Origin: Indibacter alkaliphilus LW1
GTDB lineage: Bacteria; Bacteroidota; Bacteroidia; Cytophagales; Cyclobacteriaceae
Length of the DNA: 64,000 nucleotides
Reading direction: 5' to 3'
Assembly (NCBI RefSeq): GCF_000295935.2
Contig: NZ_ALWO02000014.1
Coordinates: 62,001 to 126,000, forward strand
The notes under the pieces: generated by a model
What the model was told of the DNA's origin: nothing
Seen by the model: the letters and a program-made list of their open reading frames with translations, nothing else
Database searches by the model: none
Part shown: one piece after another, positions 10,011 to 19,327 of the stretch
Layout of the letters: each line of letters begins with the position of its first letter
Numbering within the stretch: the first letter of the stretch is position 1
Program-made: the position numbers and the translations under genes

Positions 10011-10548
10011 TGAATTCCAATTTGATTAAGCAGAAAACTGAATAATTGATCATGTCTTGATAGTTGGCCTCTATCCCTTCTGACACCAGTGTTTTACCTT
10101 GATTGTCCTCGATCTGTTTGACCCTATACAGTTTCATCAATATGATATCAGTCATAGAGGCCACTCTCATGTCCCTCCATGCTTCCCCGTAGTCATGGTT
10201 TTTATTTTCCAACAATCCTCTTGTTTCATTAACCCATCGGTCATACATTGGTTCAAGTTCTCCAAAACTGAGCTCAAGCCTTTCATCCTCCTTCAGACTG
10301 ATCTGGATTAAAGCTATCAGGCAGTAATTGATAATGCCAATAAACTCATCAGCAATAGGGTCATTTACCTTTTGATTACCCTTTTCCTGGATGGACCGTA
10401 TACGCTGAGCTTTGATAAAAATCTGATCCGTAATCGAGGGTAACCTGAGGATTCTCCAAGCTGTTCCATAATCAATTGTTTTCTTCTTAAAAAGTTCTTT
10501 ACAAAGGCTGATAACTTGATTATATTCGCTTACCGTTTGCGTTTTCAA
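10003..10548 (-). CDS. DUF1599 (nucleotide-modification-associated) protein, two repeats
   Basis: 181 residues with two copies of the DUF1599 motif. The first is KTIDYGTAWRILRLPSITDQ then IKAQRIRSIQE (about residues 23-55). The second is NHDYGEAWRDMRVASMTDI then MKLYRVKQIED (about 118-150). The family is widespread in Bacteroidota and its activity is unproven. It is first in the operon with the DoxX-like gene and aroK, and its start is only 14 nt from the divergent folP start, so the promoters overlap. Confidence 0.85.
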   Translation of the reverse strand: MKTQTVSEYNQVISLCKELFKKKTIDYGTAWRILRLPSITDQIFIKAQRIRSIQEKGNQKVNDPIADEFIGIINYCLIALIQISLKEDERLELSFGELEPMYDRWVNETRGLLENKNHDYGEAWRDMRVASMTDIILMKLYRVKQIEDNQGKTLVSEGIEANYQDMINYSVFCLIKLEFNA

Positions 10549-10562
10549 AGCTTAATAGTTTA

Positions 10563-11447
10563 ATGTCTTATCTTTTCAATAATTCTTCGGATTTCGAAGA
10601 TATAGTATTTCCCCCAAAAATAACACTCACCTGTAGAGGAAAGCTTGTTTTATTGGATGGACCATTGGTTATGGGGATTTTAAACCTGACTCCTGATTCT
10701 TTTTATAAAGGAAGCCGAATTCATAAAGACCAGGAAGAACTTCTAAGAAAAGCTACCCAAATGGTAAAAGAAGGTGCTGACATCCTTGATCTTGGAGGAT
10801 ACAGTAGCAGACCTGGAGCAGACGAGGTCAGCGAAGATGAGGAGATCAATAGGGTAATACCTGCACTACAATTGATCAGAAAAAAATATCCCGAACTTTT
10901 GATTTCAATAGATACTTTCCGTTCTTCGGTAGCAAGGGAAGCCTTGCTTGCTGGAGCCGACATCATCAACGACATCTCTGCTGGCAATTTAGATGAAAAA
11001 ATGATCCCCACTGTAGGGCAGCTCAAAGCGCCTTATATTGCCATGCATATGAAAGGAAATCCCAAGACCATGCAGGATCATACAGGTTATTCCAATATAC
11101 TTTTGGAAATGTCAAAATATTTTTCAGAAAAATTAGCATTATGCAAGAAAGCTGGCATAATAGATGTAATATTTGATCCGGGATTTGGTTTTTCTAAAAC
11201 TTTAGATCAAAACTATTGGATTCTCAAAAATTTATCTTATTTTAAGTCAATTCAAGCGCCGATTTTAGCAGGATTATCTAGAAAGTCAATGATATATAAA
11301 AAACTGGATTTGACCCCGGAAGATTCGCTGAATGGCACTACTGCTCTAAATATGTTTGCCCTGACGCAAGGAGCAAACATTTTAAGGGTTCATGACGTGA
11401 AAGAAACCAAACAAATTATAAAGCTATACAAACAACTCTACCCTTGA
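10563..11447 (+). CDS. folP: Dihydropteroate synthase
   Basis: 294 residues. Joins 4-aminobenzoate to dihydropterin pyrophosphate in folate synthesis. The sequence shows VMGILNLTPDSFYKGSRI (pterin site), then DILDLGGYSSRPGA, SIDTFRSSVA, ADIINDISAG, MHMKGNPKTMQ, FDPGFGFSKT and AGLSRKSM. Together these are the full set of DHPS motifs. The length is typical. It overlaps cdaA by 4 nt (TTGA), so the two are one transcription unit. Confidence 0.96.
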   Translation: MSYLFNNSSDFEDIVFPPKITLTCRGKLVLLDGPLVMGILNLTPDSFYKGSRIHKDQEELLRKATQMVKEGADILDLGGYSSRPGADEVSEDEEINRVIPALQLIRKKYPELLISIDTFRSSVAREALLAGADIINDISAGNLDEKMIPTVGQLKAPYIAMHMKGNPKTMQDHTGYSNILLEMSKYFSEKLALCKKAGIIDVIFDPGFGFSKTLDQNYWILKNLSYFKSIQAPILAGLSRKSMIYKKLDLTPEDSLNGTTALNMFALTQGANILRVHDVKETKQIIKLYKQLYP

Positions 11448-12328
11448 ATCTACTTTTCAAAATAGGATTTTTAGATATCTCCATTGTGAATCTGATCGAC
11501 ATCACATTGGTGAGTATACTTATTTATCAGGTTTACAAACTTTTACGGGGTAGCGTAGCAATTAAAATCTTTTTGGGATTCCTTTCCATTTATCTGGTCT
11601 ACTTGATGGTAAGCGCCTTGAGAATGGAGCTCTTATCCATAATCTTAGGCCAATTTATGGGAGTGGGTGTCATCGCTGCCATTATTATTTTCGCCCCAGA
11701 AATCCGAAAATTCCTATTGATTATCGGCAGGTCATCTTTTTTATCCAATGAGAATATACTTCAAGAGTTGCTGTTTTGGAGAAAGAAAGAAACCCAAGCA
11801 TTCAATATCAACCCTATTATTGAGGCCTCTAAAAGCCTATCAGGAACAAATACAGGTGCACTGATGGTTATATCCAGTAATTCTGAGCTGAAATTTTATG
11901 CTGAGAGTGGAGACATATTAGATGCTTTGGTTTCCAAAAGGTTACTGATTTCGATTTTTAACAAATACAGCCCTCTACATGATGGTGCTGTAATCATTCA
12001 CAATGGAAAAGTTAAGGCGGCTAGGTGTATTCTTCCGGTTACTGAAAGAGAGGTGCCGGCTCAATTTGGCTTGAGACATAGAGCAGCCATAGGAATGTCA
12101 GAGGCTACAGAAACATTGGTCTTGATCATTTCAGAAGAAACAGGGCAGGTTTCATTGGCTAAAAATGGAAAAATACTACACAACCTTTCATTCCAGGAAG
12201 TAAGGGAATTTATTAACGATTATCTCACCGGAGTTGATATTGATGAAAAATTTGAACCCATTTCGGCTTACGAAAGAAGGCAGATTAAGAAAAGGGCAAG
12301 TAGTGAAAGTACTAGCAATGTGAATTAA
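11444..12328 (+). CDS. cdaA: Diadenylate cyclase (CdaA type)
   Basis: 294 residues. Makes cyclic di-AMP from two ATP at the membrane. Three N-terminal helices (about residues 8-30, 37-57 and 63-85) precede a DAC domain. That domain carries both catalytic motifs: SPLHDGAVIIHNGK and GLRHRAAIGMSEATETLVLI. It starts with TTG at 11444, overlapping the folP stop. No better ATG exists before the first helix, and this folP-cdaA overlap is common in the phylum. A hairpin terminator follows directly. Confidence 0.94.
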   Translation: MNLLFKIGFLDISIVNLIDITLVSILIYQVYKLLRGSVAIKIFLGFLSIYLVYLMVSALRMELLSIILGQFMGVGVIAAIIIFAPEIRKFLLIIGRSSFLSNENILQELLFWRKKETQAFNINPIIEASKSLSGTNTGALMVISSNSELKFYAESGDILDALVSKRLLISIFNKYSPLHDGAVIIHNGKVKAARCILPVTEREVPAQFGLRHRAAIGMSEATETLVLIISEETGQVSLAKNGKILHNLSFQEVREFINDYLTGVDIDEKFEPISAYERRQIKKRASSESTSNVN

Positions 12329-12355
12329 AAAAGGAGCCATACAGCTCCTTTTTTT
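12327..12355. terminator. Bidirectional terminator between cdaA and yicC-like gene
   Basis: AAAAAAGGAGC pairs with GCTCCTTTTTT across a 6-nt loop, directly at the cdaA stop and 3 nt from the convergent stop at 12358. Confidence 0.85.
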
Positions 12356-12357
12356 AA

Positions 12358-13236
12358 TTAAAGAATATTCAATGCCTGTTCTTTTATTTTTTCTAGCTCA
12401 TCCTTCATGACTACCACATGTTTTTGAATGGGTGCATCATTAGCTTTTGAACCAATTGTATTGATTTCTCTTCCAATCTCTTGGGAAATAAACCCTAGTT
12501 TTTTCCCTTGTCCACTACCTGTTTTAATATTCTTTTCAAAATAATCTAAGTGTGTTTCCAGTCTCACGATTTCTTCATTGATATCAATTTTTTCAAAATA
12601 ATAAATCAATTCCTGCTCAAACCGGTTTTTATCAAACTCATTTTCTTCTACCCAGTCTTTAAAATTATTGCTGATTCTTTCTCTGATACGGTTTTTCCGA
12701 ACTGGATCAAGTTCCTTTATGGAATCTAGGCCGGATCGGATGATAGCCACATTTTCGATTAATTTCCCTTCCAATACTTTGCCTTCATCTGCTCTAAAAG
12801 CATTACAATTATTCAAAGCTTCTTCTATCACCTTTTTGATCAAGTCCCAATTACCGGTACCGGCATCCTTCTCAATCACATTGGTAATTACATTTGGAGA
12901 CTGAAGTGCCAATTTAAACAGATCAGGGGATTCCGAACCTGATTTTTGACTTAGAACTAAGTATTTCTGAAAATAAGCAGAAAACAATTCTTCATTTATT
13001 GTGACAGGTAGATCCTGCCCGGTTTTATTGGTAAATTCAACCGTCAGATTTACTTTTCCCCTTTCCAGTTCTTTGGAAACAATATTTCGAATATCAAGCT
13101 CCTTATCGGAAAGCTGTCTTGGGCTTCTTATAGTCAGATCCAAAAATTTAGAATTCAGTGTTTTGACCTCCACACTTACAAGAAAATCATCGTCCTCATA
13201 ACTGGCAGACCCATAGCCTGTCATCGATTTTATCAT
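12358..13236 (-). CDS. YicC-like endoribonuclease family protein
   Basis: 292 residues. It starts MIKSMTGYGSA, the invariant YicC N-terminus, followed by VEVKTLNSKFLDL. The C-terminal DUF1732 domain includes EIVRLETHLDYFEKNI, KLGFISQEIGREINTIGSKA and the end motif VVMKDELEKIKEQALNIL. YicC proteins are reported as RNases acting on small RNA or mRNA in E. coli, and the role here is by homology only. Length is normal. Confidence 0.92.
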   Translation of the reverse strand: MIKSMTGYGSASYEDDDFLVSVEVKTLNSKFLDLTIRSPRQLSDKELDIRNIVSKELERGKVNLTVEFTNKTGQDLPVTINEELFSAYFQKYLVLSQKSGSESPDLFKLALQSPNVITNVIEKDAGTGNWDLIKKVIEEALNNCNAFRADEGKVLEGKLIENVAIIRSGLDSIKELDPVRKNRIRERISNNFKDWVEENEFDKNRFEQELIYYFEKIDINEEIVRLETHLDYFEKNIKTGSGQGKKLGFISQEIGREINTIGSKANDAPIQKHVVVMKDELEKIKEQALNIL

Positions 13237-13254
13237 AATAAAATATAATATTGA

Positions 13255-16200
13255 TTAGAAATTGTAGCCCAAGGTAACATAAAATCTCAAATCCTCCCGC
13301 GTATAATTCCTTACCGGCTGAGCCAAATCAAATTTAAAATAATAGTTCAGTAGCACAGTCCTAAGACCAGCTCCATAACTTTGTAGCCAAGGATTATTGA
13401 AATTGTTGATGGTAATTGTAAATGGCGATCCTGGTGTAGTGATTACTTCAGTATTTTGGTCATTCACCCTCTCCCATGGGGCAGCATCATTCCAAGCTGA
13501 GCCTATGTCATAGAAGCCTACCAACTGGAAATTTTTAACAAAATTGGAAGTGATATTTCCTCTTGACAGGTATGAGAAAAGCGGAATTCTTAACTCTGAA
13601 GTAAAGGTCATCACATTTCTACCCCTAATTTCATCAAATGAATAACCTCTCAAATCAACAAATTCAGCAAATAGGATATTTGAATTTTCCACAGCATTTG
13701 GGTTGCGGACAGGGGATGCCTCCGGCCTATTGGCTGGTGGATTATAAAATTGATTGAACAGCCAATTATCCATTCCACCCACCAAATAATTTTGTGGATT
13801 ATTTCCAAAGAACGAGCCTGCGTAGAACCTTGAAGCCAAAATGATATTTTTATGGATTTTCAAGTAATTGCGAACATCTAGGTACATATTGGAAAATGAT
13901 CGTTCCCCCCTGCTCAACCCTTGAAAATGGGCATATCCAAGCTTTGCCTTAAATCCTTCTTGCATGTAAAGGCCAAGTTGATCAGTTTTATCAATAACAA
14001 ATTCTGCCCTTCCTCCTGCGTATTGTACATCAAATCTATTTTGTTCTGGAATCTGACCTCTGAGGATAGAGTCAGAATTCAAGTTGAAATATTGAGTTCT
14101 TGCGATAAAAGGCGCTACAGTAACTCTCGAGTGCACGTCAAGTGGGTAAGAAAAACCCAATTCTGCTTTGTTAAGCACATATCTTTGATTCAAGATTAGG
14201 TCAAATTCCTGCTGCAAAATGGCCCTCCTATCAAATCTGAACCTTACATCTACCCTTTGTTTGAGATATTCATATTCGAAGAAGATATCACTGCCGGACC
14301 TGAAGTCCAAAGGAAACATCAAGCCTCCCCTAAACACATGGTTGTCCAATAAATCTGTCATTTTTCCGGAAAGACCTAGCCCAAAACCCCTTAAAGGATC
14401 AACCACCCAATCATTGGTAAGGCTACTCGTGATAAACTGGGGTGTCATTCTTCTAGGCCCTGTAACTCTTTTTTGGGTACTTTGTCTTCTGAAGTTTTCC
14501 AAGAGATTGCTTCTCGTACCCAAAACTCCCTGTGTCCTGGTAGCCTGTTGCTCCTGAGGCCTTAGCTGGGGAACAGTATCAAAAATATAATTATCAGTAT
14601 CGACTCCTGTAGACCTTTCAAATCTTAAGCGTTCTGTATTAATACTACCAGTAAGGCTTCTTGGCTGAGGAACTGTATCTTGTAATACAGGATCTTCTTG
14701 AATCCGAGGTGCTGGGGTTCTTGATGGCTCTTCTGCTCTTGTTTGCGCAGGTATTCCCAGCATCAAATCTTCCAATCTTAGATTTACAGTGGTGTCTCTG
14801 ACAGTTTCTTCTGTGGATTGACTCAATTCTTCAAGTGCTTCTTCCTGCTCTTCAATTTCTTGCTCTAGTTGTTGCTCTGAAATCAACTCTTCCACACCTT
14901 CCAGCTCTTCAGCCTGCTCAACTTCTATTTCTTCAGCAGGTTGCCTGAATGGTCTTCTTTCTCTTAACTCACCTATTTCCTTGACCTCAGCTACTTCCTC
15001 TGGAACAGTATCAGAATCCTGTTCTGTTCTTCGACTTGAGATTCGCTCTGAGAGGGACTTGGCTTGGGTGAGTTGTACCCTTGGAGTACTTGGGGTAAAT
15101 TGATCTGCATTGGAAAATGACTCTACAATCAACCTGCTTTGATTACCGTCTCTTATTGCGTATGCAATTCTATTGTTGATGGAAGAATAATCAAATGCTT
15201 CAATACTTCTGTTCCAGGCAGAAACCTGACTAGCTATACTGTTTGAAATAGTAAGTCGCATCAAGTTATTGATGCCGCTTTGGTCACTTAGAAATAAAAT
15301 ATTATTAGAGTTCAAAACTCTTGGCTTAAAGTTTTTGGTATTTAAGTTGGTCAACTTAGTGGTATTCAGTGAATCCAATAAATCAACTTTAAAAAGGTTA
15401 AAATAATCAGGTAAAAGCTTTACATCAGGTGTTCTGGTCAAAAGGGAATCTTCTATTTCCGTAAAATTAGAGGCATAGATCACAGTGGAATCATTGAGGA
15501 AAACGGGATGGATGTTATCAAATACATCATTGGTCAGTCTCCTCCCTTGACCCCTGGTATTCAAGGTGAATACGTCGGTTTTACCATTGGCGATGGCAGA
15601 AAGCACCATATTCCTACCGGTAGAATTGAAATCGAGACTCAGTATCTGGGTAATATTTCTCAGAAAAATTCTATCTTGAAAAGAACCATCAATTGCTCGG
15701 ACTCTTAAAGCAGTAGTCCCTCTCCTAAAAGTAGCGACTGCAACATTTAAAGTGTCTCGCCATGCTATAACCGGGCCTTTGGTGTTTATAGGTATATCGT
15801 TGGATTTGGCTCCACCTGAAAACAAAGTCCTCTCAGTTCCCGTAGCAATCTCCCTAACCTGAATTTTGTATTTCCCACCATTATTGACTACATAGGCCAA
15901 ATGTTTTGCATCAGGGCTGAACTTAATATCATTGATTACTCCGAAATGAGAGGCACCTGTACTGTTAATTTCATTATTGAAATTAACATCTTTGAAAGTA
16001 GTGAAAACAGGCTCGCTGGTACTCTCATAAAACTGCCTCCACTGGTCTGTAAATGACTTATAATTGAGACCTATTGTATTGGCAATACTATTTTCTTCAT
16101 TTCTGTTGATTCTGCTCAGGTTGAGAATACTTGAAACATACCTTCTTCCGTATTTTTCCACGATAAAATTCCAGATGGATTGGCCCATCAAGCTGGCCTC

Positions 16201-16833
16201 TTTATCTGTTAACCGGTGAATTTTGATGTTTTTATTGTCCTTAAAATAATGCCTTACAAAATCATCCATCTCCCTACTCCAACCATAGGCAAGGTATTTG
16301 GCGGCTCCATCAATGTACCAATCAGGGAAACTATTGATAAGGTTGGACTGAAAAGCATCAGCTATCGTAGACCCATAGAGCATTTCCTCAATAATTACTC
16401 TAGAGGTTGTATAAATTAAATCTTGTTTGAATTGCTCCCATGTCCCCGTAAATGCCACTTCACCTAGAAGTCTGCTAAAAAAAGTCTGACCATCTATGGT
16501 AAACTGATCCTTATTAAGATCCAGATTACTTTGTCGTATTTCCTCTGGAGAATTATAGATGAAAATTTTAGGCTTAGTATAGGCTACATATCCTATCATT
16601 TGTGTCAACCTGTCAAATTCCGACTCCAGATAATCGATGGCCATTCTCGCATTATTCATCCCTCCGTCGTAATAATAAACTTCAAAATTATTGGAGGTGA
16701 AATGGTACCATTCAATGTTTTTGTGCTGAACTCTGTTTTTTCCGAAACGCTCACCATCAAATTGCGCAGAGACCTGACCTGAGGCCAATATTAAAAAACC
16801 GATGATGAGGTAACTTAGAATCCTACTTTTCAT
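13255..16833 (-). CDS. Very large secreted beta-propeller/outer-membrane beta-barrel protein
   Basis: 1192 residues with a signal peptide to about residue 23 (SGQVSA/QF). Residues 35-260 resemble a peptidase-MA-like fold (YHFTSNNFEVYYYD, then FPDWYIDGAAKYLAYGW), but no HExxH zinc motif is present, so it is probably not catalytic. Residues 280-590 hold TolB/WD40-like propeller blades (INDIKFSPDAKHLAYVV and similar). A disordered Glu/Gln/Thr/Arg-rich linker spans about 610-810. The last 380 residues are BamA/D15-like barrel strands, with GLGLSGKMTDLLDNHVF near the start and a terminal aromatic residue (VTLGYNF). Similar proteins are usually annotated as TolB-like or surface antigen. The actual function is unknown. 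Confidence 0.8.
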   Translation of the reverse strand: MKSRILSYLIIGFLILASGQVSAQFDGERFGKNRVQHKNIEWYHFTSNNFEVYYYDGGMNNARMAIDYLESEFDRLTQMIGYVAYTKPKIFIYNSPEEIRQSNLDLNKDQFTIDGQTFFSRLLGEVAFTGTWEQFKQDLIYTTSRVIIEEMLYGSTIADAFQSNLINSFPDWYIDGAAKYLAYGWSREMDDFVRHYFKDNKNIKIHRLTDKEASLMGQSIWNFIVEKYGRRYVSSILNLSRINRNEENSIANTIGLNYKSFTDQWRQFYESTSEPVFTTFKDVNFNNEINSTGASHFGVINDIKFSPDAKHLAYVVNNGGKYKIQVREIATGTERTLFSGGAKSNDIPINTKGPVIAWRDTLNVAVATFRRGTTALRVRAIDGSFQDRIFLRNITQILSLDFNSTGRNMVLSAIANGKTDVFTLNTRGQGRRLTNDVFDNIHPVFLNDSTVIYASNFTEIEDSLLTRTPDVKLLPDYFNLFKVDLLDSLNTTKLTNLNTKNFKPRVLNSNNILFLSDQSGINNLMRLTISNSIASQVSAWNRSIEAFDYSSINNRIAYAIRDGNQSRLIVESFSNADQFTPSTPRVQLTQAKSLSERISSRRTEQDSDTVPEEVAEVKEIGELRERRPFRQPAEEIEVEQAEELEGVEELISEQQLEQEIEEQEEALEELSQSTEETVRDTTVNLRLEDLMLGIPAQTRAEEPSRTPAPRIQEDPVLQDTVPQPRSLTGSINTERLRFERSTGVDTDNYIFDTVPQLRPQEQQATRTQGVLGTRSNLLENFRRQSTQKRVTGPRRMTPQFITSSLTNDWVVDPLRGFGLGLSGKMTDLLDNHVFRGGLMFPLDFRSGSDIFFEYEYLKQRVDVRFRFDRRAILQQEFDLILNQRYVLNKAELGFSYPLDVHSRVTVAPFIARTQYFNLNSDSILRGQIPEQNRFDVQYAGGRAEFVIDKTDQLGLYMQEGFKAKLGYAHFQGLSRGERSFSNMYLDVRNYLKIHKNIILASRFYAGSFFGNNPQNYLVGGMDNWLFNQFYNPPANRPEASPVRNPNAVENSNILFAEFVDLRGYSFDEIRGRNVMTFTSELRIPLFSYLSRGNITSNFVKNFQLVGFYDIGSAWNDAAPWERVNDQNTEVITTPGSPFTITINNFNNPWLQSYGAGLRTVLLNYYFKFDLAQPVRNYTREDLRFYVTLGYNF

Positions 16834-16881
16834 TCTCTGTATTCGCTTGGATTTAAATATACTGAAAAATATAATTTATGT

Positions 16882-17931
16882 TCATTTAACCCTATTAATG
16901 TTTACTTCTTTTTGAGGTTCATCCCCCCTCAATAGTAATTCAAGCATCATTTTACTGAAATATGGTGCTAAAGAAACGCCTTTTGCACCAAGACCATTGA
17001 AAATGTAAACGCTGGGATGCTCAGGATGTTTTCCAAGAAATGGTCTTCTGTCTTTGGTTGCGGGCCTTATTCCTGATTGATGCCGAATTATTTTCTCCAC
17101 AGGTAACTTTATAAGTTTTGTTAGTTTTTCTATTAACTCAATTTTTCCCCTTTCTGTTGGGCCTTGATCCAAATCATGCCAAGAATAAGTTGACCCAACT
17201 CTTTTGAGTCCATCCTGCAAGGATATACGAAACACCCCTCTGTTTATGATCTCATCTGGGGAAAAATCCTGTTTTAAATCCAGTATTTCTCCTTTAACAG
17301 GAGCAAATGGCAAATATTGGAAAAATTTGCTCTCTATGGCACCTAAACCATTGCAATAAATTACTGCTTTTGCATTGATATTTCTATAGCTTACGCTTTT
17401 CTGTTTTAAAGTCAATTCATTTTCTTCAAATTTTTCCTGAATTAAAAACCCTCTTTTCAATAAATCGGAAGCATATGCATCCAAAAGTGTATTGATGTCC
17501 AAAAAGCCTGAATTTTTCAGAAGGATTCCTCCATAAGCGTTCTGAACTTCATCATAAAGAGGTGAGGTGATGATCTTTTCAAAATATGCAGCCATACCTG
17601 GATCTGCACTGTGCCCCATCCATTCGTTTTGTTCTTCAATCGAGAGAAAAGGCCTGTAAATTGCTTTTTTATGCAGAAAATGCTTTCCTAAGTATGCTTC
17701 TAACCGCTCATAAAATGGCTCTATTTCGGGAAATAGCTTATCAGCTTCCCAAGTTTTGACCATTTTTTTGCCTGTCACGGGGTTATATAGGCCTGCTGCA
17801 ATACGACTGCTTTTATTGGCTGCCGGTGCGTCTATTACGACAAAGGTTTTTTTTGCCTCCATTAACCTGAAGGACAAAACTGTTCCGGCCAATCCTTGAC
17901 CTATGAGTAAAAAATCTACTTCCATGCTCAA
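16882..17931 (-). CDS. FAD-dependent amine/amino-acid oxidoreductase (DAO family)
   Basis: 349 residues. The Rossmann FAD motif LLIGQGLAGTVLSFRLMEA lies at residues 7-25. Further DAO features are SSRIAAGLYNPVTGKKM and the C-terminal RPATKDRRPFLGKHPEH then FNGLGAKGVSLAPYFS, the usual second FAD-contact region. It is related to glycine oxidase/ThiO and the MnmC C-domain, but I cannot name its substrate. No thiamine genes are nearby. It is divergent from the hydrolase/pssA/porUV operon. Confidence 0.83.
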   Translation of the reverse strand: MSMEVDFLLIGQGLAGTVLSFRLMEAKKTFVVIDAPAANKSSRIAAGLYNPVTGKKMVKTWEADKLFPEIEPFYERLEAYLGKHFLHKKAIYRPFLSIEEQNEWMGHSADPGMAAYFEKIITSPLYDEVQNAYGGILLKNSGFLDINTLLDAYASDLLKRGFLIQEKFEENELTLKQKSVSYRNINAKAVIYCNGLGAIESKFFQYLPFAPVKGEILDLKQDFSPDEIINRGVFRISLQDGLKRVGSTYSWHDLDQGPTERGKIELIEKLTKLIKLPVEKIIRHQSGIRPATKDRRPFLGKHPEHPSVYIFNGLGAKGVSLAPYFSKMMLELLLRGDEPQKEVNINRVK

Positions 17932-17981
17932 AAATATATTCTTTCTTCGTTATTTTGAGTCAATCAATTAAAACTTTCAGA

Positions 17982-18635
17982 ATGCTCCAACTCAAAACTT
18001 TTACTTTCAACCCTTTTCAGGAAAATACCTATATCCTATACAATGATAACCTTGAGGCGATTGTTTTTGATCCAGGCTGCTATGAAAGCCATGAAAGAGA
18101 TGAATTGACTTCATTTATCGAGGATGAAAAACTCAAAGTGAAAATGCTGATCAATACTCATTGTCACATTGACCATGTTCTGGGCAATGCATTCGTCAAA
18201 AGAAAATATAATGTTCCTTTTCTGATTCACAAAAATGAATTACCCGTACTCAAATCAGTAGTTACTTATGCATCAAACTACGGATTCCCAGGATATGAGG
18301 AAGCTGAAGTGGATCACTATTTAGACGAAAAAAGGAGACTGGAGCTAGGAGACGAAAAAATAGAATTGTTGTTTGTTCCCGGACATGCTCCAGGCCACTT
18401 GGTTTTTTATCATCCGGATTCAAAAATCTGTATTGCAGGAGACACATTGTTTCAAGGCAGTATAGGTAGGACAGACCTTCCCGGGGGTGATCATCAGACT
18501 TTACTGGATGCTATTCAGAAAGAGATGTTTGCTTTACCAGATGACACCAAAGTTTACCCGGGACACGGTCCCATGACTACTATTGGTTATGAAAAAGAGT
18601 ACAATCCATTTGTGGGTAAAAGAGCCAAGTTTTGA
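17982..18635 (+). CDS. Metallo-beta-lactamase-fold hydrolase (glyoxalase II-like)
   Basis: 217 residues from the ATG at 17982. A longer TTG start at 17955 is possible, but MLQLKTFTFNPFQENTYILY is the normal family N-terminus. Zinc ligands are visible as NTHCHIDHVLGN, then PGHAPGHLVFY, AGDTLFQGSIGRTDLPGG and the last His in VYPGHGPMT. This metal site matches the glyoxalase II/YcbL group, which cleaves thioesters of glutathione or other thiols. It is the first gene of an operon, overlapping pssA by 4 nt. Confidence 0.9.
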   Translation: MLQLKTFTFNPFQENTYILYNDNLEAIVFDPGCYESHERDELTSFIEDEKLKVKMLINTHCHIDHVLGNAFVKRKYNVPFLIHKNELPVLKSVVTYASNYGFPGYEEAEVDHYLDEKRRLELGDEKIELLFVPGHAPGHLVFYHPDSKICIAGDTLFQGSIGRTDLPGGDHQTLLDAIQKEMFALPDDTKVYPGHGPMTTIGYEKEYNPFVGKRAKF

Positions 18636-19327
18636 CAATCAAAAAACATATCCCTAACGTACTGACATCACTTAATCTTTTAAGTGGTATGATTGGAATA
18701 GTCTTCGTGCTCGATGGAAAAATCATGTATGGCGCTTATTTTATATTTATTGCGGCCTTGTTTGACTTTCTGGATGGCTTTGTTGCCCGTATGCTAAAAG
18801 TCCACTCAGAAATCGGAAAACAACTGGACTCTTTGGCCGATTTAGTGACATTTGGAGTCTTACCCTCATTTGTTCTGTTTGTGATGGTTTCGGATCAGAC
18901 ATCAAGTGATTACCTTCCCTACCTGACTTTATGCGTTGGGGTTTTCTCAGCACTTCGGCTTGCCAAATTCAACATAGACACTCGGCAATCTGATAGATTT
19001 ATTGGAGTCCCCACCCCTGCTAATGCATTATTAATCAGCACACTGCCTTTTTTTATAGATAAGTTTGAGAAGATGGAGCAATTGCTTTCTCATCCGTATT
19101 CCTTGTTAGCCATTGCATTTATAATGTCTGCCTTATTAGTCGCAGAGATACCTCTTATTGCATTGAAATTTAAATCATTTCAGATCAAAGATAATATTTT
19201 CAGGTATCTGACCATATTGATTGGTTTGATCTGTCTTTTTGTTTTGGGGATAGGCGGTATCCCGATTGTGATTATTTCATATATTGTGCTGTCGGTATTG
19301 GAGGGATTGATCAATAAAAATGCGTAA
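18632..19327 (+). CDS. pssA: CDP-diacylglycerol-serine O-phosphatidyltransferase
   Basis: 231 residues with about eight membrane segments. The CDP-alcohol phosphotransferase signature D-G-x2-A-R-x8-G-x3-D-x3-D is complete as LDGFVARMLKVHSEIGKQLD followed by SLADL. The product makes phosphatidylserine, the precursor of phosphatidylethanolamine. It starts with TTG (18632) that overlaps the hydrolase stop (TTGA); MTIKKHIPNVLTSLNLLSGM is the expected family start. It overlaps porU by 8 nt. Confidence 0.92.
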   Translation: MTIKKHIPNVLTSLNLLSGMIGIVFVLDGKIMYGAYFIFIAALFDFLDGFVARMLKVHSEIGKQLDSLADLVTFGVLPSFVLFVMVSDQTSSDYLPYLTLCVGVFSALRLAKFNIDTRQSDRFIGVPTPANALLISTLPFFIDKFEKMEQLLSHPYSLLAIAFIMSALLVAEIPLIALKFKSFQIKDNIFRYLTILIGLICLFVLGIGGIPIVIISYIVLSVLEGLINKNA

